64,000 nucleotides of DNA from Aphidius gifuensis (GCF_014905175.1 NC_057789.1:25106555-25170554), one strand, 5' to 3'; counted from the first letter of the stretch, positions 11,604 to 21,132 are shown. Notes: generated from the letters alone by a model not told the origin. Translations and numbers: made by a program.

Positions 11604-13029
11604 TTATAGCCTACGTTTTCTTCCACCAACTTTTGTGTGAGGATCCCTCTTGCCTTTACCAGCTTTTGGTTTTTTGGCACTAGATTTACCAAGGTGTTTT
11701 CTACCCTTTGGTACAGGTGCTCTAAAAAAAATAATTTAATAACAAATTATTAGTTTATTTTGTTGATAAATATACAAGTTAAATTATGTTTTTATTTTTT
11801 AAATTTTAAAAGAGAAACTTACGGATCAGCTGGAGCTGGAGTGATTGCCTCACTATTTAAAATTGTTTTCTTTTTTTTGAGGATGACGTCGTTGACCCAC
11901 TCAGTGTTCCTGTGCTTTTCATCAGCCATATTGAGTGGGCACGACTTCTTCTTCCTCTTCATGCCAGGTACCTCTTTGGCAATGTCCTTGGCATCTTTTT
12001 CCTTGGGAAGTCTATTAAAACAACAATTAAAAAAAATAAAACACAAATTAATATTTTATTTATTAATAATTTGAAATAAAAAAAGAGAAAAGAAAAACTT
12101 AATTCATGATCTTACCTGTCTTGGAATTTGCCAACAGATGCAGTTGACACTCTAGCAACTGTTTTAGCAGTTGCCAAGTGTTTTGCTGAAGCAAACTGTT
12201 CTGTGGTTGGTAAACCAACCCTTGGAACCTTGATGTTCTTTGCCTTAGCCAAATTGCGAAGCCTCTGGAGCTCATTTTTAGCAATCCTTTCTTGCTTGGC
12301 TGAACTTTTGGCCTCACGAGGATCAGCTTTTGGAGTATTATCTGCTCCAACTTCGACCAGCCAATCTTTTTGTGTTTCAGCTGCAACTTTTTTGTAGCCG
12401 AATGTTGGTATCCATTTCTGTGGAAATATTAAACAAAAATTAAATTAATAATTTATCAACAAATAGACAGATATGGCTTATTGATTGTTTTTATAGATTT
12501 GATAATTAAAATTTAACTTACATTGAGTTCTTCGTCCCACTTGAGCTTGGATCTACCCTTCTTTTTGGTCTTGATACCCTTTTCTTTAGCAAATTGTTGC
12601 CATTTTGTCAAGGGTTTTGGTTTTGGCACAGATCTTGCCCTTGGCAAAAGAAATGTGGGCTTTGGCAGCTTTGCTACAAAAGCATCATCCCTCCTTTCTG
12701 TTTCCAGTGCAAACACATCATTGAACAGCAGCTGAGTGTTGTCTCTGGTTAATGACAACAAGTATGCCTCTTTGTCTTTTCTTAAATAAAAATTCAAACA
12801 ATAAATAAATAAATAATCAGCAAAATATTGTTTTTTTTATGTCTCATGTGTTCAATGAATTTGGAGGTTATTTGACTAGTACTTACTTTATATTTTCAAC
12901 ATCAAATTGATTGTAATCTGATACCATCAGACTTCCCAAATCTTTATCAACTTCAACAAGCTTTTCAACGCTTGTTGTTTGTATTGATTCTTCTATATTG
13001 TTTTTTAAAATTTCGTTAACAATATCCAT
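11604..13029 (-). CDS. RRS1: Ribosome biogenesis regulatory protein RRS1 homologue, 336 aa, five exons
   Basis: Exons are 13029-12887, 12780-12522, 12417-12116, 12011-11823 and 11721-11604, with continuous phase throughout. RRS1 acts in the nucleolus with RPF2 to load the 5S particle onto pre-60S ribosomes. The family core is clear: LPRARSVPKPKPLTKWQQFA, KGIKTKKKGRSKLKWDE, FGYKKV, KDWLVEV, ERIAKNELQRLRNLAKA, KVARVSTASVGKFQDRLPKE. The C-terminus is very basic and ends GGRKRRL. All introns are 71-106 bases. The reading frame is intact, unlike several other conserved genes in the window. Confidence 0.94.
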
Positions 13030-13261
13030 GGTTAAAAAATTACAGCACTATTCAATTAACAAGTAACCAGACCACGAGGATTCACAACAATTGCAATTTG
13101 CAAACACCTCGGATTAGCGCATGCTCAGTAATCAGTATTGTCACTTATGAAAATGAGTGATGGAAACAAACCATAATTATTAGGGGGAAAAGAAACTAAA
13201 ATATATAGTCAATTTATTTTTTTCACTCTCAAAAATTAATATTCAATTCAATTCATTATAT

Positions 13262-13510
13262 TATTAAAATTTTCTTCACCTCTAACATATGTTGAGCTTG
13301 TATCAAGTACACGTCTTTGTCTTCTTTGTACACCAGCTTCAGATGAACGTCTCAATACTAATTGATAAACACCACTTAATCTATTTGCCTCTCGATTACG
13401 ATAATTCACGATAATTACCAGTAAATAAATGTTTCAATGAACGTGGATCAACACGTGCAATCGTGCATCTATACCATAAATAATCATACTTAAATCTTTT
13501 GTTATAAGTG
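13262..13510 (-). pseudogene. Broken coding fragment of an unrecognised gene
   Basis: Read on the minus strand, this encodes protein-like sequence in three successive frames, with segments KDLSMIIYGIDAR, VDPRSLKHLFTGNY and NREANRLSGVYQLVLRRSSE. The frame breaks coincide with two short tandem duplications: CGTGCA at 13454-13459 repeated at 13462-13467, and ACGATAATT at 13398-13406 repeated at 13408-13416. No splice sites remove the breaks. The codon use resembles conserved genes here. I do not recognise the parent gene. The fragment lies between RRS1 and the small gene at 14039. Confidence 0.45.
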
Positions 13511-14038
13511 CTGATCTTCGCTACAATTTTGAATTGCTGATATTGTCATAAATATTTGTTCACCATATGTATGACATATAATGTATAATGCAATAGTATA
13601 TTAATTAATTCATGATATAACTATACAAAATATATAATAATAAAAATTATATGTCAATTAATAGATGATATAAAAAAAATAAAAAATAATGAAAAATTTT
13701 TCCTTTATAATGTGATGATATTCATATAAAAATAAATTTAAATCTGGCGCTTTGATCACTAAAAATGGCCCCCATTTGACCCCTTAGTACCGCGTCAGTG
13801 GCGCTTTGCTCTGCCAAACACACCTAAACATCTGGAACAATCTGGAAACTCTGCTACATATCTACATATTTACCAGAGAGAAGTCTTCTCTCTGTATTTA
13901 CATAGATCAACATAGATCTACAACTACAAGCAAAAGTCTGTCTGCTGTCTGCTTTCAGTCCATTTCAGTCTGCTACTCTCAGTCTGCTTCATTGTCTTTT
14001 TGAGAACTGAGTCGTCAAGTCAGTATATATCAGTCAAT
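13511..14038. other. Probable promoter and 5' UTR of the small gene at 14039
   Basis: From 13745 the base composition becomes much less AT-rich. The motif CAGTCTGCT or a near copy occurs several times between 13925 and 13990, consistent with a leader or promoter. No start codon gives a long frame before 14039. Confidence 0.35.
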
Positions 14039-14511
14039 ATGTTGAACCTATTGCGTCAGCCATTACTAAAATTGTCAGAGTGTAAGTTTATTAATATTGT
14101 CCAGGTTGATTTAAAATTTTTAAAAATAAAATTTGACAATTATTAATTGTTTTAGTTGGTATTAAAAAATTTGCGGAACCGATTCCAAATGGACTCCAAA
14201 AATCAGATGGAAGATTTCGACAATTGAACCATGCGGCACGCTTTAATAAAAAGATTATACTCAAAAAAGTGGGTGATTTCATTTTAGTTGGGACGGCTGT
14301 AATGATGGCTTCAGTTGTCGGCATTATGTCGTTCGCGTACATTCAAGTAGTATAATTATTAACCTTTTTAAGAACTGACAATGTATTATCCTATAACTGA
14401 CAATATACCTATTACTTTTTTTTACAGAAGATGATGGATGATGATCAAAGAACCATATACAAAAAAAATCAACTAAAAACTGATGATATTGATAATAAAA
14501 AACAAAGTTAA
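14039..14511 (+). CDS. Small single-pass membrane protein, 105 aa, three exons
   Basis: Exons are 14039-14081, 14156-14346 and 14428-14511, joined in phases 1 and 0. The protein starts MLNLLRQPLLKLSEFGIKKF, which could form an amphipathic mitochondrial presequence. A basic stretch and one membrane segment follow (GDFILVGTAVMMASVVGIMSFAYI), then an acidic-basic tail starting KMMDDDQRTIYKK. If the last intron is retained, translation stops after two extra residues (TAA at 14353-14355), giving an 80-residue form. The layout (short basic N-terminus, one helix, charged tail) recalls small respiratory-chain subunits, but I cannot assign a family. The first exon resembles that of the gene at 18665. 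Confidence 0.6.
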
Positions 14512-14970
14512 TCTAGTTTTTTTTTATTGTAAAGTTAATCTTTGAAATTAATCTTGATATATTAATTATTATTATTGATTCTTATAATTCTATTGTTTAT
14601 AATCATCTCGTATTATAAAAAAAAACTAATTCAAAAAAAAAGAAATAAAATAATCACAATAAAACATAAAATTTATCATAATTAAATAATAAAAATATTA
14701 AGATAAAAATTTGATTATTATTTCTACTTTTTTATACAGTACCCAATACATTGTAAAATTAAATTAAATTTTGAGTTTAGGTTTGTTGTTGTGACAAAGA
14801 AAATTTATTAATTTTCTAACAATAAATGAATGGTAAAAATAAAGTTGACAATAAGAGAATTAATAATTTTTCACATAAATATTAATGAATTAAATTAAAA
14901 TTATCAATAAATATTTAAAATTGGTTAATTTTAGTTGCTGATAATTATTAAAATATTATTTTTTAGAAGC

Positions 14971-15031
14971 ATGGTCAAAATTGGTCAGAGATTATTTGGA
15001 AAATATGGTCGAACAAGTGGAACAGTTCTTG
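14971..15031 (+). CDS. Possible exon MVKIGQRLFGKYGRTSG
   Basis: A short open exon follows an acceptor-like TTTTTTAG at 14959-14966 and ends at a donor G|GTACTT at 15031 in phase 1. Its phase matches the second exons of the small genes at 18665 and 19719, so it could be an alternative first exon. Read in another frame it could also be a last exon of the gene at 14039, open for about 30 codons to a TAA. The evidence does not decide. Confidence 0.25.
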
Positions 15032-15128
15032 GTACTTAATTGTTGATAAATATATTTAATTTTTGTAATCTAGTTTTTTTTTTTTATTAATCCAAGACTG
15101 TTGAAATATTTTTGCGACAAAAATGACA

Positions 15129-15257
15129 GGGGTCTGTTCAAAAAGTTTCATTTTTTCGGATCTTCAAGATGGCGGACATCAGTGTCTATCTTAATTGCTG
15201 GGTTGAATCGCCACCACCTTGAAGATCCGAAAAAATGAGACTTTCTGAACGGACCCC
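15129..15257. mobile_element. Short inverted-repeat element (MITE-like), 129 bases
   Basis: The termini are inverted copies of about 41 bases: GGGGTCTGTTCAAAAAGTTT at the left and, on the other strand, GGGGTCCGTTCAGAAAGTCT at the right, both continuing through TTTTTCGGATCTTCAAG. The 45-base spacer is unrelated. There is no coding capacity. The structure is that of a non-autonomous foldback or DNA transposon remnant. I could not define a target-site duplication. Confidence 0.7.
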
Positions 15258-15818
15258 AGCTATTGGATATTTCAAAGCTGATCATGAGTGTCATGTTGGC
15301 TAAATCGGCATATGTTAATAATTCACCAAAACAATTACTGTCAAAATCGAGATGAAAAAAAAAATTTATTTAATGATGTCATAACATTAACAATACAGTC
15401 AAATTCGTGTTAGTGAGTTTTTATTTTTTTTTCAAGATGAATTGAAGTCGTTATTAATTGCTGATTATTTTATATGATGATGACCGATTATTCATTTGGT
15501 ATTTTATTTATTGATTTAATTGGATTTAATATTTTCTGTTTTTTCATATTTAAGCGTAGTGTCCACACGCAAGTTTTTCGTGCAAGGCCTTGTGGCCCAG
15601 TGATGGGTATTCGGGCTCCATATACTTGGTTGGCAGGATTATGAAAAATAAAAAACTGAGATATAGAATCGTTTGGGAATGATTTGGGAACGTTTGGGAA
15701 ATGATTCTCATAATTTAGGAATGCTTAGTTTAATTAATAATTAATAATTAAAGAATGGGCTAAAATTCACTAGATGTATGCGCACAAGCATATTGCGCAT
15801 GAAGCATGCATTTACACT
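15258..15818. other. Noncoding, partly element-derived
   Basis: AT-rich, with a GC-richer patch at 15555-15640 containing AAGCGTAGTGTCCACACGC and TTTTTCGTGCAAGG. Related inverted motifs occur at about 17268-17280 and 17400-17420, so 15555-17420 may be the body of one larger composite element. No coding frame is seen. Confidence 0.3.
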
Positions 15819-15982
15819 GCACCCGTATTCTCAGGGCAAATTTTTTACAATTTAGGGCTTCTTTTTGCCACTGATGGCGCTTATAAAATTTTTTTTATAT
15901 AGATTTTACATATAAAAGCTCCACAAGCGCCACCGGTGGATGAAACAAGCCCTAAATTGTAATGCCCTGTGAATACGGGTGC
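15819..15982. mobile_element. Foldback element, copy 1 (164 bases)
   Basis: The copy is almost entirely self-complementary. Its ends are GCACCCGTATTC and GAATACGGGTGC, inside which lie CAGGGCAAA...TTTAGGGCTT and its inverted mate AAGCCCTAAATTGTAATGCCCTG, then GCGCTT and AAGCGCC around an A/T-rich centre. Three related copies follow at 15984, 16183 and 16924. Confidence 0.75.
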
Positions 15983-15983
15983 T

Positions 15984-16146
15984 GCACCCGTATTCAGAGG
16001 ATGTTCTCATTAGGGCGTTTTTTTTCCGATGGTGGCGTTTGTGAAGCCTTTCTATATGAAATCTATATAAAAAAAATTTTGTCAAGCGCCATCAGCGGAA
16101 AAAAAAAGCCCTAATGAGAACAATTTTGCCCCGTGAATACGGGTGC
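15984..16146. mobile_element. Foldback element, copy 2 (163 bases)
   Basis: Same family and same outer ends (GCACCCGTATTC / GAATACGGGTGC) as copy 1, separated from it by one base. The inner arms read TTCTCATTAGGGC and GCCCTAATGAGAA, which differ from the TACAATTTAGGGC arms of copies 1 and 3 but match each other. Confidence 0.75.
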
Positions 16147-16182
16147 TGCAATCATTGCTATTCACTGAAATATAGTAAAACT

Positions 16183-16346
16183 GCAGTCCAATTCACAGGG
16201 CATTACAATTTAGGGCTTTTTTCCTCCACTGGCGGCGCTTGTAGAGCTTTTGTATGTGAAATCTATATAAAAAAAATTTTACAAGCGCCATCACCGGCAA
16301 AAAAAAGCCCTAAATTGTAAAAAATTTGCCCTGTGAATTGGACTGC
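16183..16346. mobile_element. Foldback element, copy 3 (164 bases)
   Basis: Same core as copy 1 (TACAATTTAGGGC / GCCCTAAATTGTA), but the outer ends are GCAGTCCAATTC and GAATTGGACTGC. Both ends of this copy changed together relative to copies 1 and 2. It is also the left limb of the larger palindrome reaching to 17014. Confidence 0.75.
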
Positions 16347-16487
16347 TGGAAGCTGCTGGAAGCCGAACTTAGCGTCGCCGAGAGAGAGATTCAATGGATG
16401 GGCTTTTGTCCTTGTCGGTACAGTCACGTCAACTAAAGTTGGTTAAGACTGTACTGAAATATAATGTAACTTTTATATCGTGTAGTA

Positions 16488-16797
16488 CTACAGGCGAGCT
16501 ACTGAATGTTTGGATCTGAGTATTTTTTCTTAAAGCTTATGACTCCCCTTCTATGCGTCCACTAAGTCACACACACATTTATAAAAAAATAAACGATGTA
16601 AATCGAGTGCTGCCGAGTTTACTTTGAGATAGCCGACATCAGCCAAAATCACCATGTCTCGGCAGCACTCGGTTTACATCGTTTATTTTTTTATAAATGT
16701 ATGCAAATGTATGTGTGACTTAGTGGACGCATAGAAGGGGAATCATAGGCTTCAAGAAAAAATACTCAGATCCAAACATTCAGTAGCTCGCCTGTAG
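16488..16797. mobile_element. Large foldback element with ~130-base arms
   Basis: The left arm 16488-16617 begins CTACAGGCGAGCTACTGAAT and is matched in inverted orientation by 16658-16797, ending ATTCAGTAGCTCGCCTGTAG, around a 40-base loop. Arms differ by only a few bases and small indels (for example ACACACACATTT against AAATGTATGCAAATGTATGTGT). Outside them, GTACAGTCACGTCAA at 16418 and TTGACGTTGACTGTAC at 16804 extend the pairing. No coding frame is present. Confidence 0.8.
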
Positions 16798-16923
16798 TTT
16801 GTTTTGACGTTGACTGTACAAGATTTAATGTGCGCATGCGTGAGTGAGAGGGAAAGCCATTCAATATATTGCTATCTCTAGCGACACTCCGTGCATTGGC
16901 TAGGCATAGGAGTTCACCTTCCA

Positions 16924-17014
16924 GCAGCCCAATTCACAGGGCAAATTTTATACAATTTAGGGCTTTTTTTGGCCGCTGATGGCGCTTGTCAAATTTTTTT
17001 TATATAGATTTCAC
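16924..17014. mobile_element. Foldback element, copy 4, truncated
   Basis: Starts GCAGCCCAATTCACAGGGC, matching the GCAGTCCAATTC type of copy 3, and runs through TTTAGGGCTTTTTTTGGCC and GATGGCGCTTGTC to TATATAGATTTCAC, where it breaks off near the middle of the element. The opposite arm is absent. Confidence 0.7.
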
Positions 17015-18664
17015 CAGTGTTGGGTAGGTAAGATACCATGTAAGATACCGTATCTTACATCATCGGTTTCATACATCGAGGTATCTTACATTGCGTTCCC
17101 AGCGCCTCCTACGAATAAAAGTGGAACCTTCGTGCTACAATTTTTTTTTATCCGATAAATACATGTAATTCATTTATTAAATAAATAAAAGATGTAGCTA
17201 AGGAATTGATGTTGCTTAAAAAAGAATTTCTTTGGCAACTGTAATTCCTTAGCTCGGAACAACAAGATCTTGCACGAAAAAATGGAACATGTCCCATTGG
17301 CTGTGATAGTCTTGCAAGGCATTTTAAGGCTGATTTCCACCAAATTTCTAGTAATTATCTAGTGATGATAGATCTCGCTGCAAGAACTTGCATGAGATTT
17401 CTATAGCGTGGAGACACCGCTTAAGGGAGCTTAAGGTTTCAATGGTTGGCGAATACATAAGGAGCGTTTTTCAATTTTTTCGTCGACGCAGCACAGAAGA
17501 GCATTAGCCGGTTACTCCCACTTTACCCTTACATTTTTTCCCCTTTCTGCTTGCTCTACGCGCAGACTTGTTGGAAATACGGTTTTCGCGCAAGCCAGTT
17601 TGAGCATGGAAAGGGAGAAAAATGGAAGGGGCAAGTTGTGGAGGTGGTATTTCTGGCGGTCGACCGTCGTGAAAGAAAACTCCTCTTGACTTCTGCGCAA
17701 ATGCGTGGTCATGATGCGCCAACAAAAAATTGACGAAAGAACGCACCATGTAACTGTGGACGAAAAAACCAGCCTATGTACACAAATTCGATGATGGGAT
17801 CAATGCCCAATGGGTGGAGGCTGGTATAGCTGGTGATAGCTGGTATAGTCTGGTACCATGGAGTGGAGATTGTATCAGTGGAGACTGGAGCACATGGAGC
17901 ATTCAGGAGCATTGAACAGTGAACTCGGAAACCAGTCCCTATTGTAGTCGAGTGTGCAAAGCGTGGACCTGGACTCAGATAAATCTCATACCATCCAAGA
18001 AGACTAGAGACCTAGTCTTCTTGATACCATCAGAAAACTTGAGCAATTAAAGTAAGCCATGAATCGAGGCTTCTTGTTCTTGTCGGATTTGAACCAACGA
18101 CATAAGCCAAATCACACTAGGTCTACGTGTCTGAGTCTCTCTGTCGGAAACCACCGCTTAAAGTTTCAATGGTTAGAATTTTGGCAAATAACCCTCAGTA
18201 TACGAACTAAATAGTGGTTTATTTTGCACTACAAAATTTTGTAACGTCTATAACTGTGAACGAAAAAACCAGTCCAAAAATTCGATGCAATTCGATGGTG
18301 GGATATTGAACGCGAAGTTTTTTAGATTTTTTAGATAGTACAAAGTACTGCTCTAATTGATCTCTAATTTCGTCATTCGTAATATTTACTACAACTGGTA
18401 AGTTTTTTCATTATTTTCTCGAATGTTTACTTGTGCATTAAAATCAAACCGAAAAAAATTGGATTTTTTATGACAAATGTTGAAAGTTAGCTTTCTGTAC
18501 TTGGTGTGACGCCATTTTGTGCTTTCATTTTTTTTTGGTCATTCTATAATTATATTTAATCGCCTTTTTTTTTTGTCGACCAAATTTTTATATTAATATA
18601 TTTTATGAAATCAAAATTACCTACATATACCTATTTATGAATTTTTAATTTATAATTTTTAAAA
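17015..18664. other. Noncoding sequence with decayed duplications
   Basis: Contains a small inverted repeat at 17196-17254 (TAGCTAAGGAATT / AATTCCTTAGCT), a GTAAGATACC cluster at 17030-17090, and tandem AGCTGGTATAG copies at 17820-17855. Two segments occur twice in direct orientation: GTTTCAATGGTT near 17437 and 18160, and ACGAAAAAACCAG near 17760 and 18260 with ATTCGATG and TGGGAT following. A GGATTTGAACC box at 18085-18095 (minus strand GGTTCAAATCC) recalls a tRNA B box, without a matching A box. No convincing gene is seen. Confidence 0.4.
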
Positions 18665-19384
18665 ATGAAAAAACAACTGGTTTCAAATATCTACGCACCA
18701 TTATTACGAAAATTGTTAGAATTTACTTTAGGTACTTTATAATTATATAAATGATAACTACATAATTATAACTATATATATTATTTTATATATTATTATA
18801 GCTATATATTAGGGGACATGGGGGTAAAATGGACACCTTTTAAATTTTACGAAAATAATTAGGTAATAAAAATTCAACAAAGAAAATGTCAGCTGTTCTC
18901 AGGCATTACTCTTTCATCAATATTATTAATTTAAAATAGTTAATTATTGCTATATCTAGGAAAAAAAAAATATAATTTTAAATATATTTTGCTATTTTTT
19001 TAGTGGTGTCCATTTTAGGCATTTTTTGTTTTTTCATTACATACGTTTCCATTTATATTTTCCTTATGATTTTGTATGATTTTTAACAAAAAAAATTAAC
19101 TATTTAAATTATTTTCCTAGGGTGTCCGTTTTCCCCTTATCTCCCCTATATATATATTATTATAACTATATAAATTATAAGCTATTTATTATTTTAGAGT
19201 TTAACAAAAATAAATTGAATTAAATTAAATATATTTTTTTTATCTTTTAGCCAATAAAATGCAGATAATTAATAAAAACTCGACTGGAACAAGTATCACA
19301 GTAGAGGGTTTACATCAAATTCATAATGTTAAAGAAACTAATATGAAAGAAGAAGAAGAAATACATATTATTTTTGCAAGTTAA
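18665..19384 (+). CDS. Small gene of unknown function, 66 aa, two exons
   Basis: Exons are 18665-18731 and 19251-19384, joined in phase 1. The N-terminus, MKKQLVSNIYAPLLRKLLEF, is basic and amphipathic and resembles the first exon of the gene at 14039 (PLL-KL-EF in both, with CCATTA and AAATTGT shared in the DNA). Exon 2 is polar and ends with an acidic EEEEIHIIFAS. The 519-base intron contains a complete MITE. Short length and low complexity make this a moderate call. Confidence 0.4.
18810..19148. mobile_element. MITE with 28-base terminal inverted repeats, TA-flanked, 339 bases
   Basis: The left end, TAGGGGACATGGGGGTAAAA, and, on the opposite strand, the right end, TAGGGGAGATAAGGGGAAAA, both continue to GGACACC. 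The TA at each end fits a TA target-site duplication, as in Tc1/mariner-derived MITEs. An internal GGTGTCCATTTTAGG at about 19003 repeats the terminal motif. No transposase frame is present. It sits inside the intron of the small gene at 18665. Confidence 0.75.
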
Positions 19385-19718
19385 CAATTTTAAATATGAA
19401 CGAACTATATCTGAAAATATTAAGAAAAAAACACGAGGTAAGATAGGGCTCATACTCTTTTTATTTTTCTAACTTTTTTTTTTGCTAACTATCTTTAAAT
19501 ATTATTTACTATGTTCAATTTTATAAATTTTATCATCAAAAATTAAAAATTAAAATCAATTTTTTTTAACGACTATAGGTCAAGAAATGTAAACTCACCT
19601 TTATCCCATGTCTGTTGGGAAAATGTGGTGGAGAAATTCTTACTCATCTACACACAAAAATCAAACACACAAAAATCCAACAGCATAGATATTGTGTATT
19701 GGGTATATAACCTTAACA

Positions 19719-21132
19719 ATGATGTATACAACAATGAAAGGTAATTAGATATATATTAAATTAATTTCAATTTTAACAGTTAAATAACTAAGAATATTTT
19801 AACTAAATTTTTTTTAATATATAGCCAACAACTTTATGATGATGAAAAGAATTAATTTGGGAGGGTTGGTGTATTTCCCTGTGAACGTTCCAGCTGCAAT
19901 GACAGGTAAATTTAGAACAAATGAAAATTAACTGCAGTTATTAATGCATTAATTGAAAATAATATAATATTTTTATTTTTTTAGTTCATCATCAAAAATT
20001 GATGAAAGAGGAAGGGTCAAACAAGTCTAACCTTGTCAAAAAGTACACCACATCTCGTCAACTTTCAACGCACCCTGGACCAGCTGAATTTGGGCCAGGT
20101 AAATTAAAAAAATTATTTTAATAGGTATATTTAATCTGTCATTATTTCATGCAAGATAAATGACCACTTGGTGCAATTTATTAATTGTTGTTGTTGTGTT
20201 AAGTTTTATTAAGTATTTGTGAATCATCTTGAAGGCTTCAAATGGATCTGTTAGAATTTTTTTTTGTATTTTTTTAATTTCTTTAAATATACCTTTTGCA
20301 TTATTACGAGTTGTTGGAATGAATGTACATGGGTATAGAAACTGGAAATGAAAACATATGTACTGGAAATGGTATATAAATTGGTACTGGTATTGGTACT
20401 AATATTTTTTGTACTTCATCAGTTGGTGTTGATTTAACACATAGATGTGGACGTGCTGATACAACTTTTGTATGCATTATTTGTTTACATTGTGTGTTAT
20501 TTGATATTTGTACTTGTTGATGTTGTATTTGATTTTTTTTGTGTTATTGATGAATCTGTCATTGTTTTTTTATTGTTGGTATTATTACTATTATTATTTG
20601 ATGATGATGTTGGTGTCATTGTTTCTGTTGTTTTTTTACCAGTCAATTGTTGCTGCTGTTGATATTGTTGATGTAGTGTTGTTTACCAGGATAAGTTCTT
20701 TTTGATGTACCAGTTGGTACAACTGATGGTGATTTAGTATATTGTCCTTTCAATTTCATAACATAATTGTATGAACAAAAATTTCTAATTGTTGCATCTG
20801 ACCTTGTTAAATGATATTGTGCTTGTTTTTTTTTTTTTTTTCAAGAAAATGGACAACAATTTGTTCTTCAATTGATCCATCCACCACGCTACAAGGCACG
20901 TGGAGTAAGGCGGGTTCCAAAACCACAAGCAAAGTCAACAAAGTCAACTGCAGAAAAATTTAATACTATTTTGGTCAATTCAACTTTGTGCTTTGGAGTA
21001 GGAGGCGTACTTCTAAGCTTAGTGTTATCAATCATGTATCAAGACGTTTCAGATTTGCCGGACAATACGCTATGGTTGATTAAATTTTCGCAAAAAGTCA
21101 TACGTGTCGCTGTACGTGTTTTCGTAAAATAA
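19719..21132 (+). CDS. Small single-pass membrane protein, 167 aa, four exons
   Basis: Exons are 19719-19740, 19825-19905, 19985-20098 and 20846-21132; every intron is phase 1 and the frame is intact over all four, which is good evidence for a real gene. An alternative start is the MMMKRINLGG methionine cluster in exon 2. The N-terminal half is basic, with KKYTTSRQLSTHPG possibly closing a mitochondrial presequence. A membrane segment lies near residues 110-128 (LCFGVGGVLLSLVLSIMY), followed by a short tail ending RVFVK. I recognise no family. The third intron (747 bases) carries an antisense woc/ZMYM gene fragment. Confidence 0.55.
20160..20830 (-). pseudogene. Decayed fragment of a woc/ZMYM-type MYM zinc-finger gene
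   Basis: Read on the minus strand, three shifted frames give pieces typical of ZMYM2/3/4 and Drosophila without-children. First comes a MYM finger piece, DATIRNFCSYNYVMKLKGQY, where the family has Cys instead of Tyr in FCSYNCVM. Next comes the Pro-Val-Ile tract VLVPIPVPIYIPFPV near 20370-20412. Last comes TTRNNAKGIFKEIKKIQKK leading to TDPFEA near 20230-20330. Frameshifts, stop codons and loss of a zinc-binding Cys show that it is not functional. It lies antisense within an intron of the small gene at 19719. Confidence 0.65.

Noticed and set aside
17504..17912. Several overlapping open frames of 60-81 codons on both strands in GC-richer DNA
   Set aside because: They overlap in multiple frames, lack splice context and domain-like sequence, and the region behaves as decayed repeat.
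18060..18160. Possible tRNA or tRNA-derived SINE on the minus strand (GGTTCAAATCC at 18095-18085, with a pairing T-arm)
   Set aside because: The T-arm folds, but no acceptor stem pairs, no A box of the right form lies 30-60 bases upstream, and no cloverleaf can be drawn. At most a decayed SINE piece.
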